64,000 nt of DNA from Halorubrum xinjiangense. Its GTDB lineage: Archaea > Halobacteriota > Halobacteria > Halobacteriales > Haloferacaceae. How positions within the stretch are numbered: the first letter of the stretch is position 1; each line of letters opens with the position of its first letter. The notes beneath the pieces are model-generated. The model ran no database searches. It saw only the letters and a list, made by a program, of their open reading frames with translations, and was not told the origin of the DNA. The stretch is from NCBI RefSeq assembly GCF_900102375.1, contig NZ_FNBO01000002.1:271374-335373 (forward strand), given 5' to 3'. Positions 34,287 through 42,395 of this stretch are shown here, piece after piece. A program made the position numbers and the translations under genes.

Positions 34287-35195
34287 ATGAGTCACGGACC
34301 TCTGGACGAGGACGCGGTCGAGAGCTACCGCGAGGCCGGTGCGGTGCTGGTCGAGGCGATGAACGAGGCCCGCGAGATGGTCGAACCGGGCCGGACCCAC
34401 CTCGAAGTCGCCGAGTGGACGGAGGACTTCGTCCGCGAGCAGGGGGCCGGCCTCGCGTTCCCGGTGAACATCAGCGTCGACCCGGAGGCGTCGCACGCGA
34501 CCCCCGGCCGCGACGACGAGACGGAGTTCGGCGAGGAGATGGTGTGTCTCGACGTCGGCGTCCACGTCGACGGCTACATCGCCGACGCCGCGGTGACGGT
34601 CGACCACAGCGGGACCCCGGAGCTGGTCGAGGCCGCCGAGATGGCGCTCGAAGCCGCGCTCGACGAGGCCGGACCCGGCGTCGAGGTCGGCGTCGTCGGG
34701 CAGGCGATCGAGGACGTGATCCGCGGCTACGGCTACACGCCCGTCCTCAACCTCTCCGGTCACGGCGTCCAGCGCTACGACGCCCACACCGGCCCGACGG
34801 TGCCGAACCGCGGGGTCGACCGCTCGGTCGAACTCGAACCGGGGCAGGCGGTCGCCATCGAGCCGTTCGCCACCGACGGCCGCGGGAAGGTCGGCGAGGG
34901 GACCGTCGAGGAGATCTTCGAACAGCAGGGCTCCGCGAGCGTCCGCGACCGGCGCGCGCGGCAGGCGTTAGAGGAGATCGAGGCGTTCGACGACCTCCCG
35001 TTCGCGGCGCGGTGGCTGGAGACGGACCGCGCCGAGATGGCGCTCCGCCGCCTGAAGCAGGCGAACGCGATCAAGGGGTACCCCGTCTTAAAGGAGGACG
35101 ACGACGCCCTCGTGAGCCAGGCGGAGCACACCCTGCTCGTCACCGAGGACGGCGTCGAGGTGACGACCGCGGGCATCCACGGCTTCGACGACTGA
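34287..35195 (+). CDS. map: Type II methionine aminopeptidase, 302 aa
   Basis: Removes the initiator Met from nascent proteins with two metal ions. The pita-bread fold metal ligands are recognisable: VCLDVGVHVDGYIADAAVTVD (two Asp), SGHGVQRYDAHTGPTVPN (His) and the two Glu near AIEPFATDG and in the C-terminal EHTLLVTEDG. The segment after AIEPFATDGRGKVGEG contains the helical insert that marks type II enzymes. I start at MSHGPLDEDAVESY rather than at the GTG/ATG nine codons earlier. It shares a base with the next gene (TGATG). Confidence 0.94.
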   Translation: MSHGPLDEDAVESYREAGAVLVEAMNEAREMVEPGRTHLEVAEWTEDFVREQGAGLAFPVNISVDPEASHATPGRDDETEFGEEMVCLDVGVHVDGYIADAAVTVDHSGTPELVEAAEMALEAALDEAGPGVEVGVVGQAIEDVIRGYGYTPVLNLSGHGVQRYDAHTGPTVPNRGVDRSVELEPGQAVAIEPFATDGRGKVGEGTVEEIFEQQGSASVRDRRARQALEEIEAFDDLPFAARWLETDRAEMALRRLKQANAIKGYPVLKEDDDALVSQAEHTLLVTEDGVEVTTAGIHGFDD

Positions 35196-35746
35196 TGGAT
35201 CAGATCTTCGCGCCGTGGCGGATCGAGTGGGTCGAGCGCGATTCGGACCCGATTGACGGCTGCCCGTTCTGCGTGCTGCCGGACCGCGAGGACGCCCGCG
35301 AGGCGCGCGTGGTCGCCCGAAGCGAGCACAACTACGTCCTGCTCAACAACGCGCCGTACAACCCCGGCCACGCGATGGTGATCCCGGACGACCACGTCGA
35401 GGACCCGACCGACCTCGACGACGCGGCCCTCCTCGACCACGCGAGACTGAAGGCGGCGACGCTCGAAGCCTTGCGACGCGACCTGGACCCGGACGGCGTC
35501 AACACCGGCCAGAACCTCGGCGGCGACGCCGCCGGCGGGTCGATCGACCACCTCCACACGCACGTCGTCCCGCGGTGGAGCGGCGACACGAACTTCATGC
35601 CCGTCACCGGCAACACGAAGGTGATCGTGGAGGCGATAGAGCGCACCTACGAGCACCTTCACGCGGGGTTCGCAGCCGACGAGAACGCCACCGATCCGGG
35701 CGACGTCGACGCCGGCGACGCGGTGGAACTCGACTTCGATGTCTGA
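35195..35746 (+). CDS. HIT family hydrolase, 183 aa
   Basis: Histidine-triad protein of the Ap4A hydrolase/Hint type. The triad HLHTHVVPRW lies near residues 119-128. GCPFCVLPD at ~24-32 carries two Cys, and HNYVLLNNAPYNPGHAMVIP is the conserved substrate strand. It overlaps the map stop codon by one base, so the two genes are coupled. It probably cleaves dinucleoside polyphosphates or AMP-linked adducts. Element D starts 33 bases after its stop. Confidence 0.93.
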   Translation: MDQIFAPWRIEWVERDSDPIDGCPFCVLPDREDAREARVVARSEHNYVLLNNAPYNPGHAMVIPDDHVEDPTDLDDAALLDHARLKAATLEALRRDLDPDGVNTGQNLGGDAAGGSIDHLHTHVVPRWSGDTNFMPVTGNTKVIVEAIERTYEHLHAGFAADENATDPGDVDAGDAVELDFDV

Positions 35747-35779
35747 GCCGGCGGTGTCGATTGCTTATAAAGAACCGGT

Positions 35780-36024
35780 GCGGTGGCGTGTGCCTGCGAG
35801 GTCGCCTCGCGGCCGAGCAGCACGCGCGAGGGAGTCGGTGGTCCGGAGCGAAGCGGAGGACCACCGACGAGGCTGGGGAGGCGTGAGGCGCTGTACGGTC
35901 GCGGGCGGGTGGGACTCAAAGGGGCAGTCGCGAGGGCGAAGGCGGCCGCAGCAAGCACCGCAGCGAACGAAGTGAGCGAGGAGCGCAGCAAGGCCCCCGA
36001 GTCCTCGCGACTGGGGCTTTGGAG
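35780..36024 (+). ncRNA. Dispersed structured element, copy D (candidate ncRNA)
   Basis: Same order of blocks. P1 has GCGTGTGC instead of GCGCGTGC, still able to pair with GCACGCGC by a G-U wobble. P2 is GTCGGTGGTCC-GGA-GCGAAGC-GGA-GGACCACCGAC, a perfect covarying stem around the same inner loop as copies A, E and F. The block GACGAGGCTGGGGAGGCGTG is intact. In P3, CAGTCGCGAG pairs with CTCGCGACTG, a compensatory change from copy A. TATA box CTTATAAAG at 35764-35772. It follows the HIT gene on the same strand. Confidence 0.72.
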
Positions 36025-36200
36025 ATATTCACCGCCGATCCATAGTCGATTATTTATAAGCGAGCGACTGGGGCTTTGGAGATGTTCACCGCCGATCCAT
36101 AGTCGATTATTTATAAGCGAGCGACTGGGGCTTTGGAGATGTTCGCCGTCGATCTACAGTCAGTCATTTATAAGTAAGCGACCGCGATTTGGAGGGGTTC
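36025..36200 (+). repeat. 57-bp tandem tail units of element D
   Basis: GCGACTGGGGCTTTGGAGATG recurs at exactly 57-base steps from the core (gcgac at 36007, 36064 and 36121), and a decayed unit with GCGACC at 36178 follows. Each unit ends in TTTATAAG. The last keeps the spacing but not the CTGGGGCTTTGG core. The units differ by a few bases, so this array is older than that of copy A. Confidence 0.85.
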
Positions 36201-36267
36201 ACCGCAGCGGTGTCGACAATCTAAATCGGATCGCCGGATTTGACCTCCCGCCTCTCCTAGACGCGAG

Positions 36268-37023
36268 TCAGTACACCAACTCGCCCGAGATGAACTTCCG
36301 GGTGCGCTCGTCCGCCGGGTCCTCGAAGATCGCTTCCGTCGGCCCCATTTCCGTGATCCCGTCGTCGAGTAGCACCGCGACGCGGTCGGCGACCCGTTCG
36401 GCCTGATGCATGTCGTGGGTCGCGAGCGCGACACCGATCCCCCTCGCTTTCGCCTCGTCGACCGCGTCCTCGATGACGGCGGTGTTCCGCGGGTCGAGGT
36501 CCGAGGTGGGCTCGTCGAGCAGCAGGGCGTCGGGGTCGTAGGCAAGCGCGCGGGCGAACGACACGCGCTGAGCCTCGCCGCCCGAGAGCGACGCGGCGGG
36601 CTCGTCGGTCTTGTCGGCCAGTCCCACGACCTCCAGGGACTCGTCGACCGCGTCGGCGGCGCCGTTCAGGCGGAGGATCGAGGCGATCCTGTCGCTCCAC
36701 GAGCGCCGGACGCGGAGCCCGTACTCGACGTTGCGCGCGACCGTCCCGTCGAAGAGGCTCGCCTCCTGGAACACCATCCCGACGCGGCGGCGCAGCGCGA
36801 GGCGCTCGGCCTCGTCGACCGCCCACGCGTCGGTCCCGTCGAGCGTCACGGCCCCCTCGTCCGGTTCCGCGGAGAGCGCGAGCGTCCGGAGCAGCGTCGT
36901 CTTGCCGACGCCGGAGGGCCCGATGACCGCGACGACCTCGCCGGCGTCGACGTCGAGCGAGAGGTCGCGGAACACGGTCTCGTCGCCGTACGATTTCGAG
37001 ACGTCACTCGCGCGGAGCATCAC
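36268..37023 (-). CDS. tupC: Tungstate/molybdate-type ABC transporter ATP-binding protein, 251 aa
   Basis: ABC ATPase with Walker A GPSGVGKTT (~35-43), signature SLSGGEAQRVSFARAL, Walker B LLLDEPTSDLD and the switch LATHDMHQAERVADR. It is the last gene of an operon with a permease and a Tat lipoprotein binding protein, whose sequences match tungstate (Tup) systems. It energises oxyanion import; tungsten and molybdenum feed the molybdopterin enzymes. A ModE-like regulator is divergent from the operon. The specific anion is inferred from the binding protein's family. Confidence 0.88.
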   Translation of the reverse strand: MMLRASDVSKSYGDETVFRDLSLDVDAGEVVAVIGPSGVGKTTLLRTLALSAEPDEGAVTLDGTDAWAVDEAERLALRRRVGMVFQEASLFDGTVARNVEYGLRVRRSWSDRIASILRLNGAADAVDESLEVVGLADKTDEPAASLSGGEAQRVSFARALAYDPDALLLDEPTSDLDPRNTAVIEDAVDEAKARGIGVALATHDMHQAERVADRVAVLLDDGITEMGPTEAIFEDPADERTRKFISGELVY

Positions 37024-37066
37024 CGCGTCACCTCCCGGCGCATCAGTCCGTTACTCGCGCAGAGCA

Positions 37067-37816
37067 TCACCGCGTCACCCCGCTGTCGCCGAAGTGAACG
37101 ACCACGGCGTTGACGGTCAACACGAGCGCGACCAGCACGGCGCCTAACACCAGCGCGGTCTCGTACTGCCCCTGCCGCGCTTCGAGCTGGATCGCGGTGG
37201 TCAGCGTGCGCGTCTTCGAGATCCCGTCCGCGCTCGCGATGTTCCCGCCGACGATGAGCACGGAGCCGACCTCGCTCACGGCGCGGCCGAACCCGGCCAG
37301 CACCGCGGTCGCGATCCCGTAGCGGACCTCCTTGATCACGACGAGTGCCACGTCGACGCGCGTCCCGCCGAGGACGCGGGCCGCGTCGCGGACCCCGTCG
37401 TCCACGCCGCTTACGGCCGCGAGGGTGATCGCCGTGATCGGCGGCGTCGCCAAGACGAACTGCGATAGGATCATCGCCTCGCGGGTGAAGACGAGGTTCA
37501 GCGAGCCGAGCGGTCCCTGGTTCGAGACCGCGAACAGCACGACCAGCCCGACGACCACGCTGGGGAACCCCATTCCGGTGTTGACGACCGACTTCACGAA
37601 CCCCTTCCCGGGGAACTCCGCGAGGCCGATCGCGACCGCGGCCGGGACGCTGACGAGCGTGCTCAGCGCCACCGCGGTGAGGCTCACGTACAGCGAGACG
37701 GCGACGACGCTCCCGACGTAGCCGTCCCTGAACGAGACGTCGAGCAGCGCCGGGACCAGCCGCGGGGTCGAGTCGAGCAGCGCCGGGACCAGCTGGACGG
37801 TCGGTTCGATCGGCAC
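37067..37816 (-). CDS. tupB: Tungstate/molybdate-type ABC transporter permease, 249 aa
   Basis: Six-helix permease of the binding-protein-dependent type. The cytoplasmic EAA-like loop is [41 protein letters not shown]. The GTG start ([15 protein letters not shown]) lies just after the upstream stop; an ATG 12 codons earlier would overlap it. A seven-residue LVPALLD is duplicated near the N-terminus, from a 27-bp DNA duplication. Part of the tupABC operon. Confidence 0.87.
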   Translation of the reverse strand: MPIEPTVQLVPALLDSTPRLVPALLDVSFRDGYVGSVVAVSLYVSLTAVALSTLVSVPAAVAIGLAEFPGKGFVKSVVNTGMGFPSVVVGLVVLFAVSNQGPLGSLNLVFTREAMILSQFVLATPPITAITLAAVSGVDDGVRDAARVLGGTRVDVALVVIKEVRYGIATAVLAGFGRAVSEVGSVLIVGGNIASADGISKTRTLTTAIQLEARQGQYETALVLGAVLVALVLTVNAVVVHFGDSGVTR

Positions 37817-37818
37817 GA

Positions 37819-38820
37819 TTACGCGTCCGCGTCGTCGCGTTCGCTGCTCCAACCCTCCGGAACGTACTGCTTGAAGTCCGGGTCCTCGGAGACGGCCCGC
37901 GGGAAGAACAGCTGCTCGCCGTCCACCCGATACTCCGAGATGGCATCCTGGACGTCCGGGCTGGTGATCCAGCCGATGTACGCCATCGCGAGGTCGTAGT
38001 TGGCGTCCTCGTGGACCGCGGGGTTGACCGCCATGATCCCGTACGGGTTCGCGAGGATCTCGGGGCCGTCCTCGATCGGTCCCTGAACGAGAACGGTGAG
38101 ATCGACCGTCGAGCGCTGCGAGACGAACGTCCCGCGGTCCGAGAGCGTGTACGCGCCCTGCTGGCTCGCGATGTTCAGCGCCTCGCCCATCCCGGACCCG
38201 GTCTCCTGGTACCAGCCGCCGCCCGGCTCCGTCTCGGCGGCCTCCCAGAGGTTCAGCTCCTTGGTGTGCGTTCCCGAGTTGTCGCCCCGTGAGACGAAGG
38301 CGGCCTCCGCCTCGGCGACGGCGGTGAGCGCCTCGGTCGCGGAGCCCATCCCCTGAACCCCCGCCGGGTCGCTTTCGGGGCCGACGATCACGAAGTCGTT
38401 GAACATCAGGTCGCGGCGGTTGACGCCGTACCCGTCGCGCAGGAACTCGTCTTCGAGCCCGCGAGCGTGGACCATCACCACGTCGGCATCGCCGTCGCGG
38501 GCCGTCCGGAGGGCCGCCCCGGTCCCCTTCGGGACCGCGTCGACGCTCACGCCGAACCGCTCCTCGAACCCGGTGTGGATCGCGTCGAGCAGCCCCGTGT
38601 CGTAGGTGCTCGTCGTCGTCGTGAGCGTCAGCGTCTCGCCGGCGACGCCGGGCCCGCTCTCACCCTCGTTGCCGTTTTCGCTCTCGTCCCCGCTTTCCCC
38701 GTCGCCCGCGCTTCCCCCGCCGTCTCCGCCCGCGCTCCCCCCCACCGCCGAACAGCCGGCCGTACCGGCGACCGCCCCCGCGCCCAACGCCGCCACGAAC
38801 TCGCGCCGTTGTATCGACAT
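37819..38820 (-). CDS. tupA: Tungstate-type ABC transporter substrate-binding lipoprotein, 333 aa
   Basis: The N-terminus [23 protein letters not shown] is a Tat signal with a lipobox Cys at 23, followed by a Gly/Asp/Ser linker. The mature domain starts with [21 protein letters not shown], the oxyanion-binding segment of TupA. It continues with [31 protein letters not shown] and [13 protein letters not shown], the family hallmarks. It captures tungstate (or molybdate) outside the membrane. An inverted repeat covers its start codon, and a TATA box (GCTATATG, minus strand) lies at 38846-38853. Confidence 0.92.
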   Translation of the reverse strand: MSIQRREFVAALGAGAVAGTAGCSAVGGSAGGDGGGSAGDGESGDESENGNEGESGPGVAGETLTLTTTTSTYDTGLLDAIHTGFEERFGVSVDAVPKGTGAALRTARDGDADVVMVHARGLEDEFLRDGYGVNRRDLMFNDFVIVGPESDPAGVQGMGSATEALTAVAEAEAAFVSRGDNSGTHTKELNLWEAAETEPGGGWYQETGSGMGEALNIASQQGAYTLSDRGTFVSQRSTVDLTVLVQGPIEDGPEILANPYGIMAVNPAVHEDANYDLAMAYIGWITSPDVQDAISEYRVDGEQLFFPRAVSEDPDFKQYVPEGWSSERDDADA

Positions 38821-38831
38821 AGATACAACGG
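38806..38831. promoter_or_regulatory. ModE-like operator over the tupA start codon
   Basis: CCGTTGTATC and GATACAACGG form perfect 10-bp arms around a 6-base spacer that contains the tupA ATG. ModE sites in bacteria are inverted repeats of CGTTATATA/TATATAACG-type half-sites with a similar 6-7 base gap, and the half-site here is a close variant. Leaderless initiation would start inside the site, so binding would repress tupABC. The ModE-like gene begins 95 bases away on the other strand. Confidence 0.72.
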
Positions 38832-38845
38832 TGGGTCGGGCCCAC

Positions 38846-38853
38846 ATATAGCT
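38846..38853 (-). promoter_or_regulatory. TATA box of the tupABC operon
   Basis: Minus-strand GCTATATG lies 26-33 bases before the tupA ATG, next to the operator. The transcript would start at or near the ATG. Confidence 0.55.
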
Positions 38854-38914
38854 TGCGTGCGGCGGTCGACGTCGGGGCGAAAACGCCAACACGGCCCGGA
38901 TTCATCGTCCGGAC

Positions 38915-39703
38915 ATGGGAGAGCCGACCGAACCCGGGCCGGACGCGGCCGCGGGGCGCGGGCGCGCCGCGCTCATCGAGGACGGCGTCGAGTTCGACGG
39001 CCGCGACGCCGCGCTGCTGCGCGCGGTCGACGCGGCGGGGTCGGTCGCGGGCGCGGCCGCGGCCCTCGGGCGCTCTCGAGCCCGCGCCCTCTCGCGGATC
39101 GAGGCGCTAGAGGACGCCTACGGGACGCTCGTCGAGCGCCGGCGGGGCGGCGAGGGCGGCGGCGGGAGCCGGCTCGCCGCGTCGGGCCGGAACCTCCTCG
39201 ACCGCTACGACCGGCTCCAGGCCGTCCTCGCGGCGACCGCGGCGGTGCCCGAGACGGTCCTCGACGGCACCGTCACCGCCGTCGACGGCGAGCTCGCGGC
39301 CGTCGACACCGCGGTCGGCGAGCTGTCCGGACTCCACGGCGGAAGCGGCGGCGGCGAGGCGGACGACCCCGGCGTCGACCGCGAGCGCGTGGCCGTCGGC
39401 GACGCGGTTCAAGTCCGGATCGGGGCCGACGCCGTCACCGTCAACGACGCGGCCAGCGCGGTCGACCCCGACGCGACGAGTGCCCGGAACCGCCTCGACG
39501 GGCGGGTCTCCGCGATCGACTCCGGCGAGACGGTATCGACGGTCCGGATCGCGGTCAGAGCGGGCGACGGGGGCGACGCCGACGTCGAGGTCGCTGCGCT
39601 GATCACCGCCGAGAGCGTCGAGCGGCTCGGGCTCGCTCCCGGCGACCCGGTCTCGATCCGGTGGAAGGCGACCGCGACGCGGCTGGTGGCGCACGCGGAG
39701 TGA
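38915..39703 (+). CDS. ModE-like regulator: LysR-type HTH plus TOBE-like domain, 262 aa
   Basis: The N-terminal HTH (residues ~25-80) has DAALLRAVDAAGSVAGAAAALGRSRARALSRIEALE, the ModE/LysR DNA-binding pattern, then RLAASGRNLLDRYDRLQ. After residue ~85 the sequence has a duplicated beta-rich part typical of TOBE (DAVTVNDAASAVDPDATSARNRLDGRVSAI and ALITAESVERLGLAPGDPVSIRWKATATRLV), which binds molybdate or tungstate in ModE. Lying divergent to tupABC, it probably represses that operon when oxyanion is plentiful. Confidence 0.85.
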   Translation: MGEPTEPGPDAAAGRGRAALIEDGVEFDGRDAALLRAVDAAGSVAGAAAALGRSRARALSRIEALEDAYGTLVERRRGGEGGGGSRLAASGRNLLDRYDRLQAVLAATAAVPETVLDGTVTAVDGELAAVDTAVGELSGLHGGSGGGEADDPGVDRERVAVGDAVQVRIGADAVTVNDAASAVDPDATSARNRLDGRVSAIDSGETVSTVRIAVRAGDGGDADVEVAALITAESVERLGLAPGDPVSIRWKATATRLVAHAE

Positions 39704-39797
39704 TCCCGCTCGCCGCGGGCCGTCTCGGGCCGCCGCCCCGTGGCAACCGGTCCCGCGCAAGCGAACGGTTTTTGCGTCGACCGACGGGAGGAGTGGT

Positions 39798-41462
39798 ATG
39801 GACGAGGACACCCCCGAGGGGGCGACGACGGGCGGCGACGGGCGCAGGTCCGCAGGCGCCCGCGGGTCGTCGACGCCCCCCCGGACCGACGGCGGGACCG
39901 AGCGCGCGGACGAGCCGACAGAGGACGTCGCGCTCGACCCGTGGGGGTCGGCGTCGGTCGGGGACTACGCGGACCTGTTCGCGGAGTTCGGTATCGAGGC
40001 GTTCGACGAGGTCGCCGACGACGTGCCGGACCCGCACTATCTGATGCGCCGGGGCGTCATATTCGGCCACCGCGAGTACGACGCGGTCGCCGAGGCGATG
40101 GCGAACGACGAGCCGTTCGCGGCGCTGTCGGGGTTCATGCCCACCGGCGACCCGCACATCGGCCACAAGCTCGTGTTCGACGAGATCATCTGGCACCAGG
40201 AGATGGGCGGCGACGCGTTCGGGCTCATCGCCGACCTCGAGGCCCACTCCGCGCGGGGGATGTCGTGGGACGAGATCGACGAGCACGCCCGGAACTACCT
40301 CCTCTCGCTGCTCGCGCTCGGCTTCGACGCCGAAGAGGGGGAGCTGTACCGCCAGTCCGACAACCGGGCGGTACAGGACCTCGGCTTCGAACTCGGCTCG
40401 AAGGCGAACTTCTCGGAGTTCGAGGCGATCTACGGCTTCGACGGCGAGACGAACATCTCGCACATGCAAAGCGTCGTCACCCAGACCGCGGACATCCTCT
40501 ACCCCCAGCTCGTCGACGAGCCGAAACCCACAGTCATCCCAGTCGGCCCCGACCAGGACCCCCACGTCCGGCTCACTCGGGACCTCGCGACCCGCGTACG
40601 CTACTTCAAGGTGACCGAGGCGTTCGCCTCCTTCGAGCTCGACGACGACGAGCGCCGGCTGGTTCGAGCCGCCTACGACGCGCTGGCGGCGGACGTCGCG
40701 GACCCGGAAAGCGACGTCCGCTGCGAGGACGCCGCCGAGTGGCTCGCGGACTACGAGCCGCCGGAGAGCGACCGCGAGAGCGTCGACCTCGCGGCCGCGA
40801 AGTCGAGCGCGCTCGACAAGCTCGAAGCCGGTGGGAAGGAGCCGCTCCGCCCCCGCGTGCGCTTCTTCGACCGCAACGCGACCGACGAGGCGTTCGAGGC
40901 GCTGATCAAGGCGGTCGACGGCGAGAAGCGCGTGTTCGAGGGCCACGTCGACGCGTTCGACCTCACCCGCGAGGCGGCCGAGTCGCTGGCTCGCGAGGTC
41001 GAGATCGACCACGACGGGTTCGGCTTCCGGCAGCCCTCCTCGATCTACCACCGCTTCATGACCGGGCTCACCGGTGGGAAGATGTCGTCTTCCATCCCCG
41101 CGAGCCACATCTCGCTGCTCGACGACCCCGAGGACGGCTACGACAAGGTCAGATCGGCGACCACCGGCGGCCGCGACACCGCCGCGGAGCAGCGCGAACT
41201 CGGCGGCGAGGCCGATGAGTGCCCCGTCTACGAGCTGTACGCCTACCTGCTCGCGGGCGACGACGACGAGCTCACCAAGGAGGTCTACTCCGAGTGCGTC
41301 AACGGCGAGCGCCTCTGTGGCGGCTGTAAGGAGCAGGCCGCAGAGCTCATGCGCGAGTTCCTCGAAGACCACCAAGAGAAGCGCGAGGAGGCCGAGGAAC
41401 TGCTCGACGACCTCGACATCGACCTCGACTCCGACCGACGCGGCACCGGCGGCGAGCACTGA
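39798..41462 (+). CDS. trpS: Tryptophan--tRNA ligase, 554 aa
   Basis: Class I aminoacyl-tRNA synthetase. The HIGH-like motif is SGFMPTGDPHIGHKLVFDE near residues 112-130, and the KMSKS loop is GGKMSSSIPASHISL near 427. The N-terminal ~50 residues are a low-complexity acidic extension, and a Cys-rich stretch VNGERLCGGCKEQAAE near the C-terminus may bind zinc. Longer than typical archaeal TrpRS because of the N-terminal tail and an insert after residue ~270. Element E starts 58 bases downstream on the same strand. Confidence 0.93.
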   Translation: MDEDTPEGATTGGDGRRSAGARGSSTPPRTDGGTERADEPTEDVALDPWGSASVGDYADLFAEFGIEAFDEVADDVPDPHYLMRRGVIFGHREYDAVAEAMANDEPFAALSGFMPTGDPHIGHKLVFDEIIWHQEMGGDAFGLIADLEAHSARGMSWDEIDEHARNYLLSLLALGFDAEEGELYRQSDNRAVQDLGFELGSKANFSEFEAIYGFDGETNISHMQSVVTQTADILYPQLVDEPKPTVIPVGPDQDPHVRLTRDLATRVRYFKVTEAFASFELDDDERRLVRAAYDALAADVADPESDVRCEDAAEWLADYEPPESDRESVDLAAAKSSALDKLEAGGKEPLRPRVRFFDRNATDEAFEALIKAVDGEKRVFEGHVDAFDLTREAAESLAREVEIDHDGFGFRQPSSIYHRFMTGLTGGKMSSSIPASHISLLDDPEDGYDKVRSATTGGRDTAAEQRELGGEADECPVYELYAYLLAGDDDELTKEVYSECVNGERLCGGCKEQAAELMREFLEDHQEKREEAEELLDDLDIDLDSDRRGTGGEH

Positions 41463-41520
41463 GGCGTCTCCGCTCAGCGTCGCCGGCCGATTCTCGCACA
41501 CGATCTTGATAAATAGATGT

Positions 41521-41830
41521 GCGGTGGCGCGTGCCGACGAGCGCCCGGAGGGCGCGAGTCGCACGCGCGAGGGAGTCGGCCGGCCGGAGCGAAGCGGAGG
41601 CCGGCCGACGAGGCTGGGGAGGCGTGAGGCTGCGGTGCGGTCGCGGTCGGGTGGGATTCGAAGGGGCAGCCGAGAGGACGTCGCAGGCGTTCACGAGAGC
41701 GGAGCTCTCGTGAGCCAATCAGAACGCTTCGCGTTCTGATGACGACGTAAGCACTGGAAGGAGCGAGCAACGCGAGCGACTGAAGCGCGAAACGAGCGTG
41801 CGCCGTCCTCCCGGCTGGGGCTTCGGAGGT
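41521..41830 (+). ncRNA. Dispersed structured element, copy E (candidate ncRNA)
   Basis: P1 is GCGCGTGC/GCACGCGC around the hairpin GCGCCC-GGA-GGGCGC. P2 is GTCGGCCGGCC-GGA-GCGAAGC-GGA-GGCCGGCCGAC. The lower P3 pair is CGAAG/CTTCG, where other copies have CAAAG/CTTTG: a clear compensatory change. The P3 loop is large (about 130 bases) and holds two perfect hairpins: ACGAGAG...CTCTCGT at 41691-41711 and ATCAGAACGC-TTC-GCGTTCTGAT at 41718-41740. AT-rich box TTGATAAATAG at 41506-41516. It ends with one TTTATAAG tail before the convergent DUF5518 gene. Confidence 0.7.
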
Positions 41831-41875
41831 GTTCGCCGACGATCCGGATTTGGCTATTTATAAGTAACAGCGACC
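41831..41875 (+). repeat. Single degenerate tail of element E
   Basis: After GGAGGTGTTC, the sequence ends in TTTATAAGTAACAGCGACC. GCGACC sits 57 bases after the equivalent point in P3, as in the last units of copies D and G, but no CTGGGGCTTTGG follows. The stop codon of the convergent DUF5518 gene overlaps its end. Confidence 0.55.
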
Positions 41876-41878
41876 GAC

Positions 41879-42241
41879 TTACAGTTCGTTTTTCACGTAC
41901 ACGCCAAGCAGTCCGCCGAGCGCGCTCAACACCACAGTGTAGGCGACGCCGCCCAACACGATGACGGCCGCGACGAGGACGATCCCCCCGGCCGCGAGAC
42001 CGGCTTCGAGCGGGAACCCGAAGACGCCCAGGAACGGAAGGACCACCAGCGCGAGCAGCAGCAGTCCGACGATCGGGATCGACGCGATCGCGCCGGAGAG
42101 CGCGCCGACCCGCAGCCCGTCGTCGCCATTTAAGTATCCGGCTACCGCGCCGCCGAGGAGCGGCGAGATGCCGGTAAACGAGAGGACGGCCGACGCGATC
42201 GCGCCGACCAGCGCGTTGAGGAGGGTGTTCTCGGTGTCCAT
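41879..42241 (-). CDS. DUF5518-type membrane protein, 120 aa
   Basis: Small polytopic membrane protein with four hydrophobic segments (~8-28, 32-40, 48-75 and 85-112). Gly/Ala-rich motifs such as LSFTGISPLLGGAVAGYLNGDDGLRVGALSGAIASIPIVGLLL match the haloarchaeal DUF5518 proteins. Function unknown. Its 3' end abuts the tail of element E, and its 5' end is divergent from the HerA-like gene. Confidence 0.75.
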   Translation of the reverse strand: MDTENTLLNALVGAIASAVLSFTGISPLLGGAVAGYLNGDDGLRVGALSGAIASIPIVGLLLLALVVLPFLGVFGFPLEAGLAAGGIVLVAAVIVLGGVAYTVVLSALGGLLGVYVKNEL

Positions 42242-42395
42242 GGGCGGTCAGACTCCCGGGGACGGCATACGTCTTGCGGACGCTCGAAGGAGCCTCGGTC
42301 GGGCCCGGCGCGACCGTTCCGCGCTCGACGCCGCCGGCGCACCCGAGCGACGACCGAGGCGATGGTTTATGAGGCGGGCGCCACCTCACACGGGT

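Noticed and set aside
5680..36030. GGAGGTG in the element tails as ribosome binding sites
   Set aside because: GGAGGTG matches the 16S 3' end, but copies B, C, D and G differ at this place (GGCGG, GGAGATG, GGAGGCG), and no start codon follows at constant distance.
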